Origin: Hydnum rufescens UP504
Taxonomy: Eukaryota; Basidiomycota; Agaricomycetes; Cantharellales; Hydnaceae
DNA: 64,000 nt
Assembly (NCBI GenBank): GCA_014904985.1
Contig: MU128994.1
Span: forward strand, 41,613 to 105,612
Direction: 5' to 3'
Below the pieces are notes generated by a model, which ran no database searches, had not been told where the DNA came from, and saw nothing but the letters and a program-made list of their open reading frames with translations. Both the position numbers and the translations under genes were made by a program. Positions 55,849-64,000 of this stretch are shown here, piece by piece. The stretch's first letter is position 1, and each line of letters begins with the position of its first letter.

Positions 55849-56268
55849 TCAGTCTCCATCTTGCCACACCTGTAGATTCATCCCTTCGCTGTGCACATAC
55901 TCAATTCTCGCAGAGTAGGAGAATAGCCAGGGTTGACCAAGGATAATGTCCTTTTGACTGATATTGTCAGATGTAATAAAGAAGTTATGTGGGAGAGGTA
56001 CCCCCCTGACCTGGATTGGGACGTTGTGACACAGGCCCACGAGATTGACCTGGTGTCCTGAAACTCCGCAAAGGATCCAATCCTTGCCAGATGGGTCCAT
56101 AGGTAGTTCTAGTTTCACTTGGGTCGATTGGACCATCATGTTTAACTCGCTGCCGCTATCAATTAACATCGTGCAAGCCTGCCCCATTATTGTGCCTTGG
56201 ATTTTTGCCATTACCATCACTAGGAAGGACAGGCGAAATGAAAAGTTGGAGTCTCTTATGTTGAACAC
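55849..56268 (-). CDS. gypsy aspartic protease
   Basis: A 139-residue frame with the active-site triplet in TMLIDSGSELNMMV (residues ~33-46), followed by GVSGHQVNLVGLCHNVPIQV and SQKDIILGQPWLFSYSARIE, the usual flap-side and C-terminal features (ILGQPWL) of retropepsin-like proteases from fungal gypsy elements. It would act as a dimer to process the polyprotein. It is separated from gag and RT by frame changes, so in this copy it can only be made if those are bypassed. Confidence 0.85.
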   Translation of the reverse strand: MFNIRDSNFSFRLSFLVMVMAKIQGTIMGQACTMLIDSGSELNMMVQSTQVKLELPMDPSGKDWILCGVSGHQVNLVGLCHNVPIQVRGVPLPHNFFITSDNISQKDIILGQPWLFSYSARIEYVHSEGMNLQVWQDGD

Positions 56269-56292
56269 TCGGTTGTGTTCCTTTTCGAGTTG

Positions 56293-57930
56293 TCACCTGT
56301 AGTATTGTTCAGCTTGATCTTCAGTATTGAACCCACTATCATCCAAGGCATAATTGTCCTCAGACTCGTCTGATTTGAAGGCAACCACATTGATCTCTCG
56401 ATCTAGCAGTTTCTTAGGTGGGCGATTGATTAGCGGCCGTTTAGGTGGTTTGCCAGGTTTAAGTTCCGTAGCTTCAGTAGACGGCAAGTTGTCAGATGAC
56501 TCGACCAGGTACTCAGAGGCAAGATCCAGAGATAGCTCAGACGAATAAGGGACCTGTGATTCGTATTTAGATTCATCAGTATGCTCTAGTGAGTTGACTG
56601 TGGCCTCCACATTATGAGATCCAGCAATTTCCGACTTGATTGGAACACGTTGCATCTTGGTTGCCAGTTGCAGTCTCTTGCCGAGCTCGAACGAGGATCC
56701 CAAAATATCTCCGAGCTTAACAGTTACTTCCTTATCCATAAGTGACCAGAATAAAACTTCAGTATCGACCTTTTCTTGGAGCTCGTTTGCAAAACAGTAT
56801 GCGGGCGAGGCCCTCTTCTTGATCTGGTCCGTTTTATCCCGTACGACTACATCTTCTAATGAAGATTTTCTCTTAGGTTTCACTTTGCTCGCTGGAGCCT
56901 TCTTGTCTTCGGCTGCTTCTTTTTGCTTGTGTCTGGTAGGACCAATGCTTGTTCCATCCCACATTTCAATGTCCTCGTTTGGTGCAGTTGGCGTGGGCTC
57001 GGCGATGCATGTTTCTTTCTTCAAAATGGTAGGCACCTTTGGATTCTCAACGGGTGGGACTTGATTAACAGATCGTTGGGGCAACTCGACGTATGCCCTG
57101 TTTGGGTGTTCTGCCTTCTTCCCTTTAGGATTGTCCTTCGTATGCGGCTCATTCCACTTTGGTTCACCATCTCCTTGCTTTCTTTCAGCTGGAAAAACTT
57201 TGTACTCGTAATTGCCAAATATGGCGAACTCCTGGTTCAACAGCTCAAAGCCCCGTAAGTGCTCCATTTCTACATTCAAGGCATTCGCGATCTGATCACG
57301 AAGGATACGCACCACTCCTCCATTATCAATGTCTCTGCGCGGTAGATCACTGCCATCAAGTTGCAGAAGGCGACCTTCGCTCGAGACCTTCAATACCTTT
57401 TTCGCGATAAAGGCTTTCGTTTCAGGACAATATTTAAGTGAATGTCCTTGTTCCCCGCACATAAAGCACTTGATTGATGATGCAGTGAACTTCCCTTGGC
57501 GTCGCATGACCTTATTGGGGTCTAGCTGGCCTAAAGCCAAGGTCAAGCGCCTGATCTTTTCGGCAAGGTCGTTGATATTCGACTTCATCAGGTCACCCGA
57601 GTCCTGGGCCTTGGTCTCAAGAGGTTTAAGTACAGTCTCCTCTTTCTTCTGCTTAGCCTCAACCTTAGACTGATATTTCTTGCTTTTGACTCTCTTAGAC
57701 TTGTCGTCTGTGTTGTCTGTACCCGACTCATCATCTGACTCGCTCGTATCAGAAGAACTACCATCTTCCAAAGCCATGTTCAATCCTTCATCATCTGGAA
57801 TGTGGTACAAATCCCTCTTGAGGTGTAGTTTGATAGCCTGAGTTGCCTCTTTCATTGGTGGCGGGTTTGTAAGATCCGTCCATTGTTTAGAATGCCTCAA
57901 TACATGTCCTATTTCATCACGGAGGGACAC
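56293..57930 (-). CDS. gag: gypsy Gag, C-terminal part with zinc knuckle
   Basis: Frame starting inside gag (MSLRDEIGHVLRHSKQW). A CCHC zinc knuckle IKCFMCGEQGHSLKYC lies at residues ~153-168 (C-X2-C-X4-H-X4-C), followed by charged, Lys/Glu-rich text and a Pro-rich end (KPPKRPLINRPPKKLL). The knuckle binds nucleic acid in Gag proteins. The first part of Gag is in another frame (57909-58388): reading passes from YNYFWRGIKPV into this frame near 57965, so a one-base shift broke gag. Confidence 0.85.
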   Translation of the reverse strand: MSLRDEIGHVLRHSKQWTDLTNPPPMKEATQAIKLHLKRDLYHIPDDEGLNMALEDGSSSDTSESDDESGTDNTDDKSKRVKSKKYQSKVEAKQKKEETVLKPLETKAQDSGDLMKSNINDLAEKIRRLTLALGQLDPNKVMRRQGKFTASSIKCFMCGEQGHSLKYCPETKAFIAKKVLKVSSEGRLLQLDGSDLPRRDIDNGGVVRILRDQIANALNVEMEHLRGFELLNQEFAIFGNYEYKVFPAERKQGDGEPKWNEPHTKDNPKGKKAEHPNRAYVELPQRSVNQVPPVENPKVPTILKKETCIAEPTPTAPNEDIEMWDGTSIGPTRHKQKEAAEDKKAPASKVKPKRKSSLEDVVVRDKTDQIKKRASPAYCFANELQEKVDTEVLFWSLMDKEVTVKLGDILGSSFELGKRLQLATKMQRVPIKSEIAGSHNVEATVNSLEHTDESKYESQVPYSSELSLDLASEYLVESSDNLPSTEATELKPGKPPKRPLINRPPKKLLDREINVVAFKSDESEDNYALDDSGFNTEDQAEQYYR

Positions 57931-58388
57931 AGGCTTAATGCCCCTCCAAAAATAATTGTACTTATCAGTCTGTGAGAGTGCTTCCGATCCTCGAGAGCAC
58001 GAGCAATAATGGTGAACTCCTGAATGTAATTGTCAAACTTTTCGACGGAGGATAGCTTCCTGTCCTTGCGGACAAGCTTAAGTAAATGATCCAATTTGTA
58101 ATAGGGCTTCTCCTCTTCAGAGGGGTAGTAATCCAAAAGACAGGCCTTAAAGGCCTCCCAGTCGTCACTATAGTATTCATCTAAAGATTCGATAAACCCT
58201 TCTGACTTTGTGTTACAGTAGCGAGTGATCTGACAGATTGTTTGAGATGGAGTAAGATGGGCCGCAATAGTGCAGAATTCGTATTCCGTGAGGAAACATA
58301 AAACCCTTTTTCCTTTGAATCGCGGAGTGTCTCTGGATCGTGGTCCCAGCATATGGGTGAATGTAGTAGTGGACATGTTTGTGGCCAC
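57909..58388 (-). CDS. gag: gypsy Gag, N-terminal part
   Basis: Starts at ATG 58388 (MATNMSTTTFTHMLGPRSRD), about 60 bp after the LTR. It shows ICQITRYCNTKSEGFIESLD, WEAFKACLLDYYPSEEE and VEKFDNYIQEFTIIARAL, the usual Gag capsid-like pattern in agaricomycete gypsy elements. The natural continuation is in the 56293-57930 frame. Confidence 0.8.
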   Translation of the reverse strand: MATNMSTTTFTHMLGPRSRDTPRFKGKRVLCFLTEYEFCTIAAHLTPSQTICQITRYCNTKSEGFIESLDEYYSDDWEAFKACLLDYYPSEEEKPYYKLDHLLKLVRKDRKLSSVEKFDNYIQEFTIIARALEDRKHSHRLISTIIFGGALSLCPSVMK

Positions 58389-58429
58389 AAGTTATTGAAT
58401 TGATAGGATACGGATTGAGAGTTGTGACC

Positions 58430-58446
58430 CCCTGTAAGGACCACCA
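58430..58446 (-). promoter_or_regulatory. Candidate primer binding site
   Basis: Four bases inside the LTR end, the minus strand reads TGGTGGTCCTTACAGGG. A TGG start next to the 5' LTR is typical of tRNA primer sites. The priming tRNA was not identified. Confidence 0.5.
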
Positions 58447-58450
58447 GATT

Positions 58451-59815
58451 TGTAAGCGGGAAACAGAAGTTGAATCCAGCTACAGTCTGTGAAATGGAAA
58501 CAAGGACTAAGAAAGGGGATCACGGGGCCAATCTGAACATTAGGGTCCGAGGGAAGGAAGGGTCTTTGGATGGGTAGAATTGTCCTGTATAGACGGAGCC
58601 TATCCAGACAATAAATGAAGGGGTTGTTAAATCAGGGAATCACACCCTAGGTCCTCCTCTTGAGAGCCTATCAAAAGTGTGATAAGTTGGGTTTGAGATG
58701 AGGAATTTACCCTAACACCAGCAGCAGTTCAACTAGCTTTTCAACTGGAGATGGGGGGAAAGACCCTGGAAATTCGCATCTCCTGCACTTAATATACATC
58801 ACAGAAAACTGCCATGGTAACCGGCAGAAAGGTGGGATTAAGGCGAAAATGATGAAAAAGAAATCAAGTCAAAAGCTTGAAAACTGAAGGAGATATTCAA
58901 TTAATAAGTCAGAACAGGGGAATATGGCTTAACCAAGGTATTCCTCCTCTCCTACTGAACATAATCCCTTGGGGAAAGGTGGAACTGGTCGCCCTAGGCG
59001 TACCCTCCATTGGACATAGGGTGCCGGAACCATAATTGCCTTTAATAATCAGAAAAGTGGAGGTAAAAGTGAAATGAGACATGGGGAGACTAAATCACAG
59101 AAAGCCGAGTTCTAATCCGCTCGTTTTTCCCTTGGTACCATTCGATGCGGGTTTTTATCGTTTTTCCAGGGGTGGTTGTTACTAACGAATTGGATCAGAA
59201 ATGGTGGAGATATTCGCGAAATACTGAAGGATAGTGTGGAGCATGAAGTAAAATCGACCTGGAGGATGCAGTTCGTATCCGATAAACGCGTGTGTGGTAC
59301 CGTTGGATAGGCGTTGATCGTAGCTTTCTGGGCGCTATCTTGCCGAGTCGATCCGATCAAAAATGAGGGAGATATTCACGAAATACTCCTTGAGAGTATG
59401 GGAATAGCCCCTATCTAACATGTGACTAATCCGCGAGTTGGATCCAAAGGATTAGGTAATCTTGATTATATAATTGGGACTCATATATCGCCCTTGAGGC
59501 AATGGCACAGAAGACTGGATTGAGCATCAATGAAGAGGGCAAGTTGAATTGCCAAAGCCACAATTGGCTGGACTTGAGGTAAATACAAAATCAGGTGGTC
59601 TGTTGAAGACCTGGAGGTGGACAAGTAATTGTCTCACATACAAGGTGGAGGAGAAGCAAGTAGGCCATGGTTTTGAAAGAGGGGAATCCATGCTATTTAA
59701 TAATAAAAGGAATGACAGGAAATGGAGGAGGCAGAATTGAACATATTGGATTCGTTTGAGGAGATAGTTGGGCGGTGATATGAATTCTATGTGGTAGGGA
59801 TTTATCCCTCCAACA
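58451..59815 (-). mobile_element. 5' LTR of the truncated gypsy element
   Basis: Plus-strand ends are TGTAAGCGGGAAAC and ATCCCTCCAACA, i.e. TG...CA termini. It matches the LTR at 15435-16802 along its length and the diverged one at 10404-11783. The short ORFs inside (for example 59360-59112) recur at 16366-16106 because the LTRs match, and are not genes. It sits 10-20 bp from the last conserved codons of copy C gene 2. Confidence 0.9.
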
Positions 59816-59824
59816 ACACCACTG

Positions 59825-61776
59825 GTGTGACTCTCCTTCTTCCAAAGCCTCAACCTCCTTCAAACCGTAGTTGCTGAGCAAGAATGTATTTGTAGATGTC
59901 ACCAATGTGCTGGGTGGGGTCAAAGTGAGACTTGTACCATGATTCCATTTGGGGTGAGTTCATAGAGGAGGTATTCTGACTATGAGCAGCTGACGAAGAT
60001 GCCATATCAGAGACCATCATGTAGAAGGTATGGATGCCGGTGTTCAGCAAAGTTTTTCCATCTGCATTCCACTGGCACTGTGTCTGTTCCATGAGCTTCG
60101 CCACATCCCCTCCTGATTCTCCTTTCTTCTTTCCTACCACAGTCTTCCTCCCACGAAGTTCAGACATCAAATGCTCCATCTCTGCTGCCCAGGCTTCAGT
60201 ATCACTGCTGCCCATATTGTTTTTGAGTTTTGCATATGAGTTGCGCGCTTCTGACTTCGACACAAACTCATCTTTCTCTATGTTCCAGAGATCAGAATGA
60301 GAAACAAAGGGAAATTGTGACATCAAGATCACGAACCTTTGAGAAGGTTGAGGTATGCATTCCAAGGATTCCCATGCTGTCGGCACTCACTCATATTCAG
60401 TGACCATTTCCCAATTCTCATCAAGCATGTGACAGTACAACCCAGGTGCTGGGCACATGGTTTAACTTTTGTCTCTTCAAACTGATGGAATGTTTCTACA
60501 ACTTCATCAATTTCGTCATTCTGGAATTTGCACCTTCGATGTTGTATGTCTGCAGTATCATCTCCATCCTTGCCATCTTCATCACTATGATCATCATCCT
60601 CATTGCAATCATCAAGGGAATCATCAAATGACACTGTTTGGCATTGAGATTTTTGAGACCAGGAAGGGGGTGATTGCCAATCAGGGTTCGATTCATCAGA
60701 ATCATGGTCTCAATGTCCTCTGGAGTCTTTCACCCTAGGGCGGTCAGGGGGTTCCAGTGATGGTCAGTGAATGGGGACAGAGTGGTCGACTGGGGACTCA
60801 GGGGACCATCCATCCCACAAACCAAAACCCAGACCAGAGGGTGGGGTGACTTCCTGAGCCATAATTTTATCACTCATCGCATTGGTGGTCTCTAGTCTGG
60901 AGTACCGGATAATAAGCAACAGTGTAGATATAATCTCCAATAAACTACTCACTTAATTTGCACTTCCAGGGCCTCCACAAGATGTTGTAACTTGGTTCCA
61001 AAGTAGACTGGATTCAAGCCACGCTTTTCAACAAAGAAGGTGAGCCCTTCTACAATCCCAAGAGTACCACTGGATCCTCTCCTGATGCCTTTCACAAGTG
61101 CATCCATTGGTATGTCCACATGGAGCACACAATTAAGAACTGGATCCAGATTCTCCCAGTCCTCATCATGGTCTTTGCCACCACCTGCAAAGGACAAAGG
61201 TATAGTCTCTGGGTGTCTTGCATCCCAGAGACATGTAGCCCTATTGTCCTTCTGATCCCATTCAGGGACATTCAGAGGAAGTTGGTGGGATAGTTTCCAG
61301 CCTTGATCAAGCAACACTAATACATCAGCAGATGTGAGGGCACGGTCTTTCTTTGTGGATGTAATATCCAGGGGATTTGGCAAGTTGGGTGAAGATGAGG
61401 GTAGAATACGCTGGACAGAGGATGTGGAGACCTTCAAGGGTGGGTTTGTGGAGATACGAGAATGAATGTCAACAGAGACAAGTGTTTGTCTGCTGGTAGA
61501 TGCAAACATTGGAGCCTTGGCGACAGCCCGTAGAGGATCTGAGGCCTTGGATGGTACTGCTGGGGAGGAAGAGGCTGGTGCATTCAAAGCTGTCTTTGCA
61601 CTAGAGGAAGCTGGTGTTCCCTTGGATGAAAGAACTTTCGCTTTCAATAGAGGGCGTTTAGCTTTAGGTGAGGGCGGCTTTGGATTAGATGAGGAACCTT
61701 TCATAGAGGGGTGTGGGCGCTTGGTGGATGATTGTGATGAATATAATGATTCAGGGTGGGCCCATGTTCTAACCAT
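59825..61776 (-). CDS. Copy C, gene 2: WN.[FY]-module protein
   Basis: A first frame 61776-60949 starts MVRTWAHPESLYSSQSS with Ser/Pro/Lys-rich text (KPPSPKAKRPLLKAKVL) and a folded part (DVLVLLDQGWKLSHQLPLNV, CLWDARHPETIPLSF, FFVEKRGLNPVYFGTKLQHL). An acidic linker (60634-60560, DDCNEDDDHSDEDGKDGDD) leads to the module: QHGNPWNAYLNLLKG, then in the next frame FPFVSHSDLWNIEKDEFVSK, WAAEMEHLMSELRGR, GIHTFYMMVSDMASSSAAHS, PQMESWYKSHFDPTQHIGDI. This aligns with copies A and B. The frame changes at 60950 and 60370 may be introns. The LTR of the gypsy element follows directly, so the C-terminal tail seen in copy B is probably cut off. Confidence 0.55.
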
Positions 61777-61799
61777 GTTGACGGATACTGTCGGACAGG

Positions 61800-62217
61800 A
61801 TACCAGAGGTCAGAGAATGCTGACCTCCAGCACTGAGCTCAACAAGGATGGTTTTCCCAAGGGATGCCAGACAGGAGACTGGATGTCTGAATGTGTCAAC
61901 GACCAGTACCAGAGTGGATGAAAGTTTGATACAGAAAGCACCGTAAGGTCATTAGAGTGACATTCGGAACTGGATTCAACTGACTTTAACTTACGAATAT
62001 GTGAATGAGATGAAATTGATGCTTGTGGTAGCAATGGGGCCACAAGACTGCTCCACAAGGATGCAAGAGAGGACACTGAACATTCAGCACTGGACTCAAG
62101 GTGCATTCCATGTGGGAAGGAAGTGAGAAAAAAACACATCTGGAATTGGGCGTCAAGAAAGTCGATCAGTAATATCCAAAACCATTACATTTTCAGAGTA
62201 CAAACTGCCCAAGAAAA
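61800..62217 (-). repeat. Short repeats between genes 1 and 2 of copy C
   Basis: On the minus strand GAGTCCAGTGCTGAATGTTCAG, GAATCCAGTTCCGAATGTCA and CTCAGTGCTGGAGGTCAGCA recur at intervals of about 90-150 bp, as diverged units of one repeat. The position matches that of the repeats upstream of copy B gene 2 (51537-51950). Confidence 0.5.
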
Positions 62218-63981
62218 TCAATAAATGGTAGTGTGGGGTATGGTTTTTGAATGAATAATACCAGGAACTGTTTCCTCTTGTGGATCTTTCAAGAAAAAGG
62301 GTTCAGGTAAATCCATCTCAAGTGTCAATCTCCAACATTTATGGAGAGTGAATCCAAGTGTCTCCCGAAGCTCCAAATGGTTCTCACCCTGTTTCAATCC
62401 ATCAGTTTCTGCCCACCTCACAATCTGGCGGATGATGGTGTTGACTTGGCTGGTGTTTGGCCAGATTGGAGCAATGAATGCCTGCTTGAATCCAGTGCGC
62501 ACATGGATACGGAGAAAGATTTCCAGCCACTTGAGGTCAATAGGAATGTCATGGATTTGTTCTATCCTGTTCATGAGCCATACAGTTGTGAATTCAATCA
62601 TTTGCATATCCCGTTTTTGAGCAGGAAAATTGGCGGGAGGATATTGAGTGATGGCTTCAGGTAGATGAGGAGGATGTTGGACATAATCAAGAAACTCCAT
62701 TTTAAAGTCCTCTGGAGTCTTTATAGGTGGAGGGCCACAAGCAAGGAGAGCATCATGTTCCAGCTTGCTACCAGTGTATGCATAAACCTCGTCAACATAC
62801 AACAGGTCCACTGGGGCAATGTATGGGTGTGCTACTGCATTGGCTGTGGATGTCTTCAGATTCTTGAACCTGTTCTTGTTCATCTCCTGTGAGAAGTGGG
62901 CAAGAACACTGTCCCTCTGCAATTTGCTCTTGAAATACAAGGAGCAAAGGTAGGGCTGACCCGCGATGTGTTTTCATCTCGTACAGCAGATCCCAAGGAC
63001 TCCTTGATGGGTAAACTCCATCATGAGGCCATTCACAATATCTTTGATGTTGCTCTGGCCCACCATCAGCAGCCCCCACTCGATGTAGAACCATTGACCC
63101 AATGGAACCTGTTCAAATGGCTCAGCAGATGATGATGGGTGCTCTACTGGAGGAGCTGTAGAGTTTGATGCTTTCACAGGCAAGGGTGGCATAATCAATG
63201 TCCCCACAGCGGATGGGACTGGTAGAGTGGACTTCTTAAAGTTCAGGGAAGTTTGCACCCCCTCTTCCTGTAACAAGGGTGTATTCAAGGGCGATGTACC
63301 ACAGGAGTCCCTTGAGCCATTATTAAATGCGTATGACCTATAGAGCTGTTAATACCTCGCTCTAACTCTATAGGGATCATGATAACCCTCACCATTTTGA
63401 TTTCATAGACATAGAAGTCACTTCAGAGGCTTCTCCAGTAGTTAATTCCCTTGGACTAGATGTTCTAGGCTCCTGGTAAGCTTGTGGGTTCAAGGATCCA
63501 AGTTCCGATCAGCGATAGGAGCCATTGTGCCTTGGGCCAGTTGGTGGAATAGACCGAGGGTTCAAAGGGTCTGGAAGTGCCCTGGGACCAGTTGGTATTG
63601 GCTTGCCGGGTTGTAGGCTTGGAGCTGAAGAAGTAACAGAGGGACATGGAGCATCATGCTGGGAAGAATGGAGCTCAGAAGAATTGTGGGGAACCCTGGG
63701 ACGATGAGAGTGATGGGAAGGGGAGCCAGATCGAGAACAGGAACAAGAATAGGGACAGGGAGGATGGTGGCTATTGGGGGGAAGACAAGAATCTGGGAGG
63801 GGAGAATGGGCATGGGCACGAGAATGAGAATGGGAACGGGAACAGGAACAGGGATGGGGATGGGAACAGGAACAGGAACGGGAATGGGAACAGGAATGGG
63901 CACATGGATGGAAATGAGAACAAGAATGAGAATGGGAATGGGAATAGGAATGGGAATGAGAATAAGGATCAAGGGAATCAC
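62218..63981 (-). CDS. Copy C, gene 1: HS/RS-rich protein with IWPNTS...RQIVRWA core
   Basis: It extends beyond the window's right edge. The first visible part, encoded by the hexanucleotide repeat, reads in one frame as alternating Ser/His/Arg/Cys dipeptides (SHSRSCS-type), followed by Pro-rich text (GKPIPTGPRALPDPLNPRS). The core is in frames 63288-62974 (NTPLLQEEGVQTSLNF, EPFEQVPLGQWFYIEWG) and 62940-62218 (YFKSKLQRDSVLAHF, VDLLYVDEVYAYTGSKLEHD, MQMIEFTTVWLMNRIEQI, APIWPNTSQVNTIIRQIVRW), closing with DLPEPFFLKDPQEE. It aligns with copy B gene 1 almost throughout. Frame steps near 62950 and 63310 could be introns or damage. Function unknown. Confidence 0.55.
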
Positions 63982-64000
63982 AGGGGAGAGAATGAGAATG
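63700..64000. repeat. Hexanucleotide (GGGAAC/GGGAAT)n-type tandem repeat
   Basis: Imperfect units of GGGAAC, AGGAAC, GGGATG and GAGAAT are strung along to the window end. On the minus strand they would encode the Ser/Arg/His dipeptides at the N-terminal side of copy C gene 1; a second minus-strand frame reads Ile-Pro/Val-Pro dipeptides. Confidence 0.85.

Larger units (their letters stand above)
54441..59815 (-). mobile_element. Ty3/gypsy retrotransposon, 3'-truncated
   Basis: On the minus strand: 5' LTR (59815-58451), a candidate primer binding site next to it, gag (58388-56293), protease (56268-55849) and reverse transcriptase (55815-54442). RNase H, integrase and the 3' LTR are absent, the element ending inside the RT region at about 54441. 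The separate reading frames and the damage noted below make it non-autonomous. It lies between copy B and copy C of the two-gene unit. Confidence 0.9.

Noticed and set aside
59112..59360. ORF conserved with 16106-16366
   Set aside because: Conservation is due to both lying in copies of the same LTR; the frame is not kept in the third copy at 10.4 kb.
63480..63560. Possible tRNA-like GGTTCAAGGATCC segment
   Set aside because: No matching acceptor, D and anticodon arms could be placed around it.

Overview
The window looks like repeat-rich, accessory DNA of a filamentous basidiomycete, most likely an agaricomycete. The grounds are KDZ-type transposase fragments with CxC1 and CxC2 cysteine clusters, a PIF/Harbinger element, a Ty3/gypsy element of fungal type, spliceosomal introns of only about 46-61 bp, a GRF zinc finger, and many lineage-specific low-complexity proteins. 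No conserved housekeeping gene, rRNA or tRNA was recognised. The genus cannot be named from the sequence.

Layout. 0-6.2 kb: low-complexity sequence, a 69-bp minisatellite split by an LTR-like insertion, and a broken Pro-rich minus-strand ORF set. 6.4-12.8 kb: copy A of a two-gene unit of unknown function; its second gene is cut by a solo LTR (10404-11783). 13.26-14.4 kb: a 42-bp minisatellite. 14.4-25 kb: a gene remnant (family E), then a KDZ transposon with 5' tandem repeats (interrupted by a solo LTR, 15435-16802) and a decayed transposase gene, itself split by an almost complete Harbinger element (20604-24062). 26.4-27.7 kb: an orphan CxC2 module. 27.9-28.6 kb: a 40-bp minisatellite. 30.4-30.6 kb: a fold-back element. 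31.3-33.0 kb: hypothetical gene D. 34.8-36.8 kb: a deleted KDZ copy and a GRF zinc-finger gene.

37.05-45.9 kb begins at a 25-N assembly gap and is largely a degraded second version of sequence that is cleaner at 31.7-37.0 and 46.2-49.6 kb. Where it aligns best the differences are mostly single-base gaps, so I read it as poorly polished assembly rather than ordinary evolution. 46-47.4 kb: a second family E gene. 47.8-54.2 kb: copy B of the two-gene unit. 54.4-59.8 kb: a 3'-truncated gypsy element with one LTR, abutting the 3' end of copy C of the two-gene unit (63.98-59.82 kb, minus strand).

Functionally the region is a nest of transposons inside transposons and inside a repeated gene family. 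The most novel item is the two-gene unit in three copies (A, B, C): gene 1 has a low-complexity or RS-like N-terminus and a conserved core ending in an IWP...RQI..RWA-like motif, and gene 2 has a basic or disordered N-terminus, a WN.[FY] helical module and an acidic/basic tail. I know no named family for either, so no function is assigned.
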